Shown: positions 18,082-27,700 of the stretch, in pieces
How positions within the stretch are numbered: the stretch's first letter is position 1
How the letters are laid out: each line of letters starts with the position of its first letter
Assembly (NCBI GenBank): GCA_029934515.1
Contig: JAOZMB010000007.1
Location: forward strand, 1-51,747
Origin: Bacteroidales bacterium
GTDB lineage: Bacteria; Bacteroidota; Bacteroidia; Bacteroidales; JAADGE01
Reading direction: 5' to 3'
Length of the DNA: 51,747 nucleotides
Position numbers and translations under genes: made by a program
Notes under the pieces: model-generated
What the model saw: only the letters and a program-made list of their open reading frames with translations
What the model was told of the DNA's origin: nothing
The model's database searches: none

Positions 18082-20460
18082 TCAGTCTCTTTTTATTATT
18101 TCAAATTTTCTTATTAATTTTTCTCCATTTTCGTCTACCATTGTAAGTGTGTGTTCTCCTGGTTCTGGTCTGAGTTCTATTTTATGAATGTCGGCAGTTT
18201 CCCCGATAAGTTTTTTGTCTATGTACCAAAAAATCGTAGAACTTTTTTTGCGATGCGTAGCTTCAAAAACCGTTCTTCCCATTGTTCCGTCAAGTTCAAG
18301 CGGAACAAATATTTTTGAATTATAAAAAGGATAAATCAACTCCATATTTTTTACATTACTCTCTTCCGTTTGCATACAATCTGAACGTACTGGAGGTAGA
18401 TATTTATAAGTTGCATTTTTTGTTTTGTAATAATTCTCAACAGTCGGTGGCAATATAAACCAAGCCTTTGAAACAATATTATCAATATCTTCGCAATCAG
18501 CATTTACACGATATTTTTCATTTTTGTCAAGATGAATAATTTTGTGATACGGACACACAGAGAGACCTTTTTCCGTTTTTGGCACCCAAGTTTTTCTTAC
18601 ATCAACACAAATATCATTTGAAGGATATCCACTCATATTGCATATTTCAATTTCTGTCATATCTGATTTAGGATGTTTAAACCATGCTGGCGCATCTGGT
18701 AATATATTAAAAATATCAAATAAAATAGGTGCCGCCGCTTTTATTCCTATCAGAGCAGGACGACCCTCTCCATCAGCATTTCCTGCCCAAACAGCAACAA
18801 CATATTTTGGAGTTATTCCAATTGCCCAAGCATCACGAAAACCAAAACTTGTTCCTGTTTTCCAAGCAATTAGTTCTGATGATTCAAAATATCGCCAGTT
18901 ATTATCATTATCAGGACGTTCTACATCAAGCATTGCATAAAAAGTAAGCCACAACGCAGAAGCACTAAGAACTGAATTTTTTTCTAAATCTACCCAAGGC
19001 ACTTCATCTGCTTCTTTAAAATTATTATTAAAATAAAAATTTGGTTTTTTATAATCATTCTTATCATAACGTTCGCCGTTGTCATAGAAATTATTTAGAG
19101 AACGAGCCATCGAAGCATAAATGCCAGACAGCTCCCACAAAGAAGTCTCACAACCACCAAGAATAAGCGACAAACCATAGTGTGAAGGAGGATTATGCAA
19201 ACTCGACATTCCTATGCGTTCCAGATTATTATAAAAACGTTCTACACCATATTTTCGCAACATACGTACAGCCGGAATATTTAAAGAACGTGCCAAAGCA
19301 AAATGAGCTGGAACAGCTCCATCATACCCACGACCATAATTTTTGGGGGTATAATTTCCTATTCGTGTAGGAATATCGTAAACCAAAACATCAGGCAAAA
19401 TATCACCAGAAGTAAGCATGGAAGCATACAAAAACGGTTTCAGAATACTACCAGTACTTCGTTCCGCTGTTATCATATCAACATGATTTCCATTAATATT
19501 ATCAGTAAAATCAGATATATTTCCAGTATATGTAACTACATTTCCAGTCTTTACATCAACAACAATTGCGGCAGCATTATTAATATAATTTGCTGATAAT
19601 CGGCGATTGTGTTTTTTTATTATTTGATTTACGTGAACCTGTATATCTGATGATATTGTTGTTTTAACAATTCCAGATTTTTTGTTTTTTAGATTTATTC
19701 GTGCAAGCAAATGCGGAGCAATATTTGGAAAAGAATTTGGCTTTTCTGGTATTGGTTCTTCGAGTGCAAGCTCATAAGTTTCTTTATCAATTATTTCTTC
19801 TTCACAAAGTTTTTTTAATAATCTATTTCTTTTTTTCAATAATTTATTTCGATTTTTGCCCGGATAAATAAGAGACGGTGCGTTTGGTAAAACAGCAAGA
19901 GTTGCCGATTCTGCCCATGTTAGTTTATCTGTATAAGTTGCAAAATATCTCCATGCAGCTGCATCAATTCCAACAACATTACCTCCAAATGGCGCATGTG
20001 AAGCATACATTGCAAGTATTTCTGGTTTTGAGTAAGAAAATTCCAAGCGAATAGCAAGTATTATTTCAATAATTTTTTCTGTAAATGTTCTTTTTTTACC
20101 TCTTCGAGAGAGTCTTATTACCTGCATTGTCAAAGTACTGCCTCCGCTTACAATTTTTCTGTTTTCAATATTTTGCTTCAAAGCACGAAAGAAAGCTGGC
20201 AAATCAAATCCCCAATGATATTCAAAACGTTTGTCTTCAAAAGTAATTATTGATTTTTCGAACTTTGCAGATACTTTATCATTTACAGGAAATCTATACT
20301 GACCATCGGCTGCAATATGAGCGCCAAGTAGCTTGTTATTTTTATCAATTATAACAGTACAGAAAGGATCTTTAAATAGTTCTGACGGTTGTATAAACCA
20401 AAATATTATTAACAAAACAGCAATTAACGAATATATTATATATTTTTTGTAATTATTCAT
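18082..20460 (-). CDS. pbpC: Penicillin-binding protein 1C (transglycosylase/transpeptidase)
   Basis: SGGSTLTMQVIRL glycosyltransferase motif, RSTGSILKPFLYA (SxxK), AWKTGTSFGFRDAWAIG (KTG), C-terminal PBP1C domain. Confidence 0.92.
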   Translation of the reverse strand: MNNYKKYIIYSLIAVLLIIFWFIQPSELFKDPFCTVIIDKNNKLLGAHIAADGQYRFPVNDKVSAKFEKSIITFEDKRFEYHWGFDLPAFFRALKQNIENRKIVSGGSTLTMQVIRLSRRGKKRTFTEKIIEIILAIRLEFSYSKPEILAMYASHAPFGGNVVGIDAAAWRYFATYTDKLTWAESATLAVLPNAPSLIYPGKNRNKLLKKRNRLLKKLCEEEIIDKETYELALEEPIPEKPNSFPNIAPHLLARINLKNKKSGIVKTTISSDIQVHVNQIIKKHNRRLSANYINNAAAIVVDVKTGNVVTYTGNISDFTDNINGNHVDMITAERSTGSILKPFLYASMLTSGDILPDVLVYDIPTRIGNYTPKNYGRGYDGAVPAHFALARSLNIPAVRMLRKYGVERFYNNLERIGMSSLHNPPSHYGLSLILGGCETSLWELSGIYASMARSLNNFYDNGERYDKNDYKKPNFYFNNNFKEADEVPWVDLEKNSVLSASALWLTFYAMLDVERPDNDNNWRYFESSELIAWKTGTSFGFRDAWAIGITPKYVVAVWAGNADGEGRPALIGIKAAAPILFDIFNILPDAPAWFKHPKSDMTEIEICNMSGYPSNDICVDVRKTWVPKTEKGLSVCPYHKIIHLDKNEKYRVNADCEDIDNIVSKAWFILPPTVENYYKTKNATYKYLPPVRSDCMQTEESNVKNMELIYPFYNSKIFVPLELDGTMGRTVFEATHRKKSSTIFWYIDKKLIGETADIHKIELRPEPGEHTLTMVDENGEKLIRKFEIIKRD

Positions 20461-20488
20461 TTTAAAATAAAAAAGGAATATAAAATAG

Positions 20489-22456
20489 TTAATTATGAAC
20501 GAGCATTATTTTTCCACTTATCCATTGTTTTCCTAATGGATATCTTATTAAATATATTCCTGAGGCATATTGACTTATGTCAGCTCTAACAATTTCATCA
20601 GAACTAATATTTTTAATTATTTTTAGAGCTTTACCACTTAAATCGCTAATATACAGTTCTTTAATATATTTATTAGAAACGATATTAATAATTCCAGTTG
20701 TAGGGTTTGGATAGAATTTCCATTTAAGTTCAACAGAATCTTTCAAATTATTTGGTTCTGTAGGGTTTTTGTTTTCGATATCTAAGGAGTCTATATTGTT
20801 TTTTATAATAACAAAAGAATCAGGAAGATTAACACCTAAATCGGCAATTTGTTGTTTTTTATCTGGCATGTATGTATAAGATTTTATTATTCTTACCAAC
20901 AAATTATTTAATATTTCAACCTTATAATTATCTGTACTCGGTTCGATATGAGAATTACCAATAGAGCTGTAATTATTTAAAAATGTGTAAGTTCCGTTTG
21001 TAGCCAATGCAAGACATCTCATCAAATATTCAGTACTTTTATCTATACCGCTTCCCGTTATTGGTACTATTCTAATTCCTTTTTCAGCTGCCTGCGAAGC
21101 AAGTTCTATCATTTTTTCTCTAATTCTTGGTGTGTTGTGTGGTGGCGCATCGAGAACCAAAAATAATATTTTTGTACGTGTATTTTTGTTCCAGTTTAAT
21201 TTGTTTATTGCAGTATCCAATGCCGCTTCGACAGCTTCAGGAAAATCGCCTCCTCCTCTGGCACTATTTTGGTTCGTATAAGCTGTAGATTCCGACAAAA
21301 TATTAGTAAAATCTTGTTTTTTTACTAAATATGCATCTCCTCTGTCACGATAAAAAATATTTGCAAAACGAAAATTTAATGTACTACTAAATGCTTTTGA
21401 TTTGTATATAACATCATTTAAATCAAATTTTAAATAATCAATCTCATCCTGCATACTTCCTGTTGCATCTACAACTATCGCAATATCAACATCTTGAGTT
21501 TGTTCGTATTCTGTATCGAATATTATTGTATTTATTCCGTCATCAATTTTTTTTACATTATTAATTATTTTTGTTTCACCATTAAAGTTTATTTTTATTG
21601 AAATATCTTTATCATTTTTTATTGTATCTGGTTTTAAATTACCCCACAACTCTGCTTTGCCTGTATTGTCAGTTCTGCTTGTATAAACAACTTTTCCATC
21701 TGATATAATTTCGATTTTTGCATTTGCAATAGGCAAGTTAATTTTATCTTTTAACTGAACTGTATATCTTTTCGTAGGCGCAAAGTTCCAACTATCTTGT
21801 ATTGTTTTTAGTTCACCGTTTGACAGGTCATTCCATAGTTCCCACTTACTGAAATCGTTAATTTCTCCAGCTGTTAGTTTTCCGAAACCTACACTGTCTT
21901 CTTTTGGTTTTCCTCCCCACATATTTGATATTGATATATTTTTATCTGGTTTATCATATCGCCGTTTTGGTTCTGAAATTTCATCTTCTATATATTCTAA
22001 ATCATCATCAATTGAATATACAACTCTGGATTCTTTATCCATATCTATTTCTGTCTCTTCTGAATCTTCCATTCTATATCTCAAAGCACGAGAATGACGT
22101 TTCGTTGAACTTAAAGATAAAACTCCAACATATTTACTTTCTTCATCTATCGTCATATTGAAATCATTTTTTTCATCTTTACGAACGACAATTTCTTTTG
22201 TAATTTTTTTGTAGCCAGCATAAACAATTTCGCAATGATACGAACCGGTATCTAATTTCACCTTAAAGTCTCCATTTATATCTGTCAGTACATTAGCAAC
22301 AAGTTTGCCGTCTTTATAGATATTTACATTTGCATATCCCAAGTCTTCACTTGAATACGACTGTACATTTCCAGAAAAAGATTGACCGAAAACAGTTAAA
22401 GAATATATGCAAAAAACAATAATTGTCAGGTGTTTAAGAAAATTTTTAATAGTCAT
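20489..22456 (-). CDS. Secreted vWA-domain protein with carboxypeptidase-regulatory-like N-terminus and T9SS type A sorting domain
   Basis: Signal peptide; DIAIVVDATGSMQDEIDYLK (MIDAS); C-terminal WKFYPNPTTGIINI...YASGIYLIRY. Confidence 0.88.
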   Translation of the reverse strand: MTIKNFLKHLTIIVFCIYSLTVFGQSFSGNVQSYSSEDLGYANVNIYKDGKLVANVLTDINGDFKVKLDTGSYHCEIVYAGYKKITKEIVVRKDEKNDFNMTIDEESKYVGVLSLSSTKRHSRALRYRMEDSEETEIDMDKESRVVYSIDDDLEYIEDEISEPKRRYDKPDKNISISNMWGGKPKEDSVGFGKLTAGEINDFSKWELWNDLSNGELKTIQDSWNFAPTKRYTVQLKDKINLPIANAKIEIISDGKVVYTSRTDNTGKAELWGNLKPDTIKNDKDISIKINFNGETKIINNVKKIDDGINTIIFDTEYEQTQDVDIAIVVDATGSMQDEIDYLKFDLNDVIYKSKAFSSTLNFRFANIFYRDRGDAYLVKKQDFTNILSESTAYTNQNSARGGGDFPEAVEAALDTAINKLNWNKNTRTKILFLVLDAPPHNTPRIREKMIELASQAAEKGIRIVPITGSGIDKSTEYLMRCLALATNGTYTFLNNYSSIGNSHIEPSTDNYKVEILNNLLVRIIKSYTYMPDKKQQIADLGVNLPDSFVIIKNNIDSLDIENKNPTEPNNLKDSVELKWKFYPNPTTGIINIVSNKYIKELYISDLSGKALKIIKNISSDEIVRADISQYASGIYLIRYPLGKQWISGKIMLVHN

Positions 22457-22482
22457 AATTTATTTATTTTAATTGATTGTTT

Positions 22483-23298
22483 TTAATTCAAATTGTTTAA
22501 TTTATAATTATCAACAGCTTTTCTTACTGAGCCGTGCAGTAGTAAAAGTCTTTTGGCTGTTTCATGTGTGATGGATAGTTCTTCTGCTGTCATTTTTGTT
22601 CCTCTTTCTACGAGTTTATTATTTGTAAGTTGCATATCAACCATACGATTTCCTTTTACTCTTCCGAGTTTAATCATTAAACTTGTTGTTATCATGTTAA
22701 GTACGAGTTTTTGTGCTGTTCCTGCTTTCATTCTTGTGCTTCCAGTAACAAACTCTGGACCTGTTATTGTTTCGATAGCTATTTGTGCTATTTTTGATAT
22801 TTTCTGTTTTGGATTACATGTTATTCCGGCTGTTAATATTCCGTTACGTCGCGCATGGTCGAGTCCGCCGACGACATAAGGAGTCGTTCCAGATGATGCA
22901 ATTCCAACAACTGCATCGTTCTCATTTATTCCAAACTGTTTTAATTCTTTCCATGATTCGTTATAATCGTCTTCAGCAGATTCAACAGCTTTTCGTATTG
23001 CCGAATCTCCTCCTGCGATTAAGCCAATAACTATGCCATGCGGAATGCCGTATGTAGGCGGAATTTCGGAGGCATCAATAATTCCAAGCCTTCCACTTGT
23101 TCCTGCTCCAAGATAAAATAATCTACCACCTTTTTTCATTCTTGGAATTAATTTTTCTACTAAAAGTTCTATCTTTGGAATTACTTTTTCAACAGCATGA
23201 TGAACCAATGCATCTTCTTTGTTTATATTTGTTAAAATTTCATTAACACTCATCTTTTCCAAATCATTATATTTTGACGGTAACTCGGTAACTTTCAT
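22483..23298 (-). CDS. murQ: N-acetylmuramic acid 6-phosphate etherase
   Basis: GRLFYLGAGTSGRLGIIDASEIPPTYG, GSTRMKAGTAQKLVLNMITT motifs. Confidence 0.96.
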   Translation of the reverse strand: MKVTELPSKYNDLEKMSVNEILTNINKEDALVHHAVEKVIPKIELLVEKLIPRMKKGGRLFYLGAGTSGRLGIIDASEIPPTYGIPHGIVIGLIAGGDSAIRKAVESAEDDYNESWKELKQFGINENDAVVGIASSGTTPYVVGGLDHARRNGILTAGITCNPKQKISKIAQIAIETITGPEFVTGSTRMKAGTAQKLVLNMITTSLMIKLGRVKGNRMVDMQLTNNKLVERGTKMTAEELSITHETAKRLLLLHGSVRKAVDNYKLNNLN

Positions 23299-23303
23299 AT
23301 ATT

Positions 23304-23363
23304 TTAGTTGTTAGTTGTTAGTTGTTAGTTTTTAGTTTTTAGTTGTTAGTTGTTAGTTGTTAG
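23304..23363 (-). repeat. Heptamer array (TTAGTT[G/T])8 abutting the murQ start codon
   Basis: Eight consecutive 7-mers ttagttg x3, ttagttt x2, ttagttg x3 read directly; murQ ATG is at 23298. Confidence 0.95.
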
Positions 23364-23444
23364 TAAATTACGAATTAGTTTACACCTGATAATAAGTATT
23401 TTACAAAAAACAAATCAAAAAGTTATTTTTTAACAATTACTTAG
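23363..23444. repeat. Interspersed repeat A, copy 2
   Basis: gtaaattacgaatta...gtttacacctgataataagtattttacaaaaaacaaatca...aagttattttttaac.attacttag shared with 1-96. Confidence 0.9.
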
Positions 23445-23476
23445 TTTCTATTTGTTAGTTTTAAGACTAAAAATTT

Positions 23477-24331
23477 TTAATTAATTTCTTTAAATTTAAA
23501 ATGAAAATCTACTAATGCTTCAATTGGTTTTTTTATAATTAAATTTACATTTATATTTTTTTGTCTTGTAACTTCTTTTAATATATTACTAAAATAATAT
23601 GCAATAGAACCAACAAAGTTTACAGGTATATTTTTATAATTTTCATATTTAACTATATTATAATCAATAAATTCGTTGAACGATTTTACAATTAATTTAC
23701 GTATATATTGGTGTTTTATATTTTCATACAAAAAAATAGAAAAACTTGATAGATATCTGTTCGGGAATGGTTGTTTGTAAACTGCTTCCAGTAAATTTTC
23801 TTTTTTTAATTTATATTTATTTTTAAATTTAATATTTAAATCTTCTGGAAGATTTCGTTTAAAATAATCTGTTAAAAGTTCTCTGCCAAGTACACTTCCT
23901 GCTCCTTTATCATCAAGTACATAACCAAGCGACAAAACATTATCAGTTATTTTTTGTCCATCGAATAAACATGAATTAGAACCTGTACCAAGAATACATA
24001 CAATACCCAGTTTATTATTGCATGTTGCACGTGCTGCTGCAAGTAAATCGCTATTTATTGATATTTTTGTATCTATCAAAAAAAAATTATTAAAAACAGA
24101 TAACATTTTTTTTTTAGATATTTTATTGTTACATCCAGCTCCATAAAAAAAAACTTTTTTTATATTCTTAGCATTTTCAAAGATGAAATCATTATTTAAA
24201 TTTTCACTTATTTCATCTTTGCTCTGTAATATAGGATTAATTCCTTCTGACCTAAATTTAATAATTTTGCCAACTTGGTTGATTAATCGCCAATCTGTTT
24301 TTGTTGAACCACTGTCCGCTATTAAAATCAT
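23477..24331 (-). CDS. BadF/BadG/BcrA/BcrD-type ATPase, probable N-acetylglucosamine/amino-sugar kinase
   Basis: MILIADSGSTKTDW, CILGTGSNSCLFDG, LGYVLDDKGAGSVLGRELL. Confidence 0.88.
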   Translation of the reverse strand: MILIADSGSTKTDWRLINQVGKIIKFRSEGINPILQSKDEISENLNNDFIFENAKNIKKVFFYGAGCNNKISKKKMLSVFNNFFLIDTKISINSDLLAAARATCNNKLGIVCILGTGSNSCLFDGQKITDNVLSLGYVLDDKGAGSVLGRELLTDYFKRNLPEDLNIKFKNKYKLKKENLLEAVYKQPFPNRYLSSFSIFLYENIKHQYIRKLIVKSFNEFIDYNIVKYENYKNIPVNFVGSIAYYFSNILKEVTRQKNINVNLIIKKPIEALVDFHFKFKEIN

Positions 24332-24419
24332 AAATTAAAATTATATTCGTATATTTATAGTAATATTGATTTTAAGTTTATTATTGATAATAATCAATAT
24401 GTTATATGTCTTATAACGA

Positions 24420-24447
24420 CAAAGATATAAAAAAAATTATAAAACAA
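24420..24447 (-). promoter_or_regulatory. Bacteroidota-type promoter for the amino-sugar kinase (and murQ)
   Basis: Minus strand TTG (24445-24447), 17-nt spacer, TATCTTTG (24420-24427). Confidence 0.6.
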
Positions 24448-24487
24448 CTACATGAAATAAATAGAAAAAGAATTAAATTTACTATTG

Positions 24488-24508
24488 GTTACCTACAAAG
24501 TAGGTAAC
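24488..24508. repeat. Perfect 9-bp hairpin gttacctac-aaa-gtaggtaac
   Basis: Inverted repeat read directly; overlaps the outer edge of repeat B copy 1. Confidence 0.85.
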
Positions 24509-24600
24509 TACACGGTACTATACTAATTATTTTCAATAATAATAAATTATTTGCAATAATATGAAATATTATTAATTTTGTGCAATATTTTGATAAAAAA
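24504..24600 (+). mobile_element. Repeat B copy 1: solo IS66-type left end with no transposase
   Basis: gtaactacac...aaattatttgcaataatatgaaatattattaattttgtgc..attttgataaaaaa also precedes the IS66 transposase fragment at 42378-42476. Confidence 0.7.
24551..24580 (+). promoter_or_regulatory. Bacteroidota-type promoter inside repeat B copy 1
   Basis: TTG (24551-24553), 19-nt spacer, TAATTTTG (24573-24580). Confidence 0.55.
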
Positions 24601-24612
24601 TATGATAAACAT

Positions 24613-24691
24613 ATCAAAATATTTAAGTGCTGAAAATCAATGAATTACTATTTTGAAAATATTGAATTTTAATGATTTTAAAAACATAACA
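24613..24691. repeat. Interspersed repeat C copy 1
   Basis: ~74/79 identity by eye to 38987-39064. Confidence 0.88.
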
Positions 24692-24721
24692 TATAATATA
24701 AACTAACAAATAGAAAATAGA

Positions 24722-24756
24722 AACTAATAACTAACAACTAATAACTAACAACTAAT
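24722..24756 (+). repeat. Heptamer array (AACTAA[T/C])5 abutting the activase start codon
   Basis: Five consecutive 7-mers read directly; ATG at 24762. Confidence 0.95.
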
Positions 24757-24761
24757 TTTCT

Positions 24762-27700
24762 ATGATAAAAACGGGAATAGACATTGGCTCAACTACGGCA
24801 AAAGCTGTTATTATTGATACCGAAGATAAAATAATTTTTTCGGAATACAAACGACACAATACTCGTATATATGATACAGTTGCCGAAATACTTAAAAATG
24901 CCATTAAAAAAATAGGCAATTTCAAAACAAAAATTTCAATAACTGGTTCGGCAGGTATGGGAATATCCGAAAAATCTGGATTACCTTTTATTCAGGAAGT
25001 TATAGCCGCAACAGAACTTGTAAAGAAGAAATATCGACAAGTAAAAACACTTATTGATATTGGAGGCGAGGACTCAAAAATGATATTTTTTCACGAAGAT
25101 AAAATCCCAGATATTAGAATGAACGGTAGTTGTGCAGGAGGTACGGGAGCTTTTATCGACCAGACAGCATCACTGCTTAATGTTTCACTACAAGAGTTTA
25201 ACGAACTCTCAAAAGGATATTCAAAAATATATCCAATAGCTTCCAGATGTGGTGTTTTTGCAAAAACTGATATTCAAAATTTGTTGAGCAGAAAGATAGC
25301 AAAAGAAGATATAGCGGCATCGGTTTTTCATGCAGTTGTTGTACAGACGATGAACACACTTGCGAGAGGAAGCGAAATAGTACCAAAAATAATGTTCACA
25401 GGAGGCCCATTTACTTTTATGTCAGAATTGTTAAAAACATTTTTAAAAGACTTAGGACTGTCGAAAGAAGATATTGTGATTTCCGAAAATCCAGCACTTA
25501 TGCCAGCATACGGAGCTGCAATAAATAATGAGAATTTGCAACAACCAATCAATGCAAAAAATCTATTACAAAAAATTAATGATGCAAGCAAAAAATCAAG
25601 TAAAAAATCGAATGGATTAAAAGCTTTATTTCAATCAAAAAAAGATTTTTTGGAATGGAAAAAAGAAAAAGTTAAAACAAAAGTTCCACGTACTCCGCTT
25701 GACGAGTACAAAGATAAAACTACTTTTCTTGGCATTGATTCTGGTTCCACAACAACAAAAATTTCATTAATTGGAACAAATAACGAATTACTATTTAATT
25801 TTTATGCAAACAATAACGGAAATCCAATAGAAACAGTAAAAAAAGGATTGACCAATTTGGAATATAAAATTTCTAATTCAAAACGAAAAAATGAAATTTT
25901 AATAGAAAGAACAGCCGTAACTGGATATGGCGAAGACTTAATAAAAGCGGCTTTTGGTATAGATACTGGAATAGTTGAAACGATTGCTCACTACGAGGCA
26001 GCAAAATATTTCAATAAAGATGTATCGTTTATAATGGACATTGGCGGACAGGATATGAAAGCAATTTTCATTAAAAATGGTGCCGTAGAACGAATAGAAC
26101 TTAATGAAGCATGCTCGGCTGGATGCGGTTCGTTTATTGAAACTTTCGGAAAATCGATGGGACATAAAGTTGCTGATTTTGCTGATATTGCATGCAACTC
26201 GCAAGCACCATGCGACTTGGGAACAAGATGCACTGTTTTTATGAACTCAAAAGTAAAACAGTCACTTCGCGAAAACGCAAGCGTAAATGATATTGCTGGC
26301 GGACTGTCAATTTCGGTTATAAAAAATGCGCTTTATAAAGTCCTTAAAATAAAAGACATAAAAGTGCTGGGCGAAAATGTTGTCGTACAAGGAGGAACAT
26401 TCAAAAATGCTTCTGTTCAAAAGGCGCTGGAAGACCATATAGGAAAAAAAGTTATTTGTACAGATATTCCAGAACAAATGGGAGCATACGGTGCGGCACG
26501 AGTAGCGAGAACTGAATATCTTAAAAATCAAAAAAATAATGTAGCATTGCGTCCTGGACGAGCAGAAGATTATAAACGGATAAGCAATTCTTCATTTATT
26601 GGTCTCGATAAACTTGACAGTCTGGACAATTTTAAAACAAAACAAATAATCTGCAAAGGTTGTGAAAATTTATGCACAGTTACACGTTTTACTTTTATTA
26701 ATAACTCTCAAAATAAAGAAAAACAGAAAAGAAAGAACAGTATTTTTTATTCTGGAAATAAATGCGAAAAAATATTTTCCAATAAAGGAACGCAGACAGA
26801 ACAAGGCATTAATTTTTATGATGAGAAAATTAATTTTATATTTAACAGACCGCATAAAGCTCAGATTGTGAACAAAAATATTAAGATAAAAAAAATTGGA
26901 ATTCCTCGTGTTTTGAATATTTTTGAGAACTTTCCTTTTTGGAATACATTATTTATTAACTGCGGAATTGAAGTCGAACTATCATCGCCTTCTACTGTTT
27001 CGCTTTACGAAAAAGGAAAAGGTACAGTGATGTCTGATAGTATTTGTTTTCCTGCAAAAATCGTTCACGGACACATTTATGATTTGTGCCAAAGAGATGT
27101 AGACCGTATTTTTTATCCTACTGTTATATACGAAACCAACGAATACGAGAAGTCTGATAATAATTTTAATTGTCCTATTGTGAGCAGTTATTCGGAGGTT
27201 ATCAAAAGTTCTATGAACCCAGAAAGAAATTATAATATTCCTGTTAACTCGCCAGTTGTTAATTTAAATAATAAAAAATTATTAGAAAAAGCATGTTATT
27301 CTTATCTTAAAAAACTTGGCGTTGGACGTGGGATTTTTAAATCTGCTTTTGAGAAAGCTAATAAAGAATATAAAAATTATAAAAATAAGATTTCAGAACG
27401 AGGAGCAGAAATTATTGCTAACTCCTTGAAACACAAAAGAATGCTGGTTGTTCTTGCGGGACGACCTTATCATGCCGACCCTTTGATAAACCATAAAACC
27501 CCAAATATACTTACTGGTTTCGGTGTAGATGTGGTGACGGAAGACGTTGTGCCTTTACCAAAAAAACAGGATATTAGCAATTTGCATGTTATTTCGCAAT
27601 GGTCGTTTCCGAACAGAATTTACAGTGCCGCCCAGTGGGTTGCCGAGCAGGACGATAATATTCAGTTTGTTCTATTAAATTCATTTGGTTGTGGACCAGA

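Noticed and set aside
23304-23363. Possible CRISPR-like short array
   Set aside because: Units are 7 bp and contiguous, with no spacers; simple tandem repeat rather than CRISPR.
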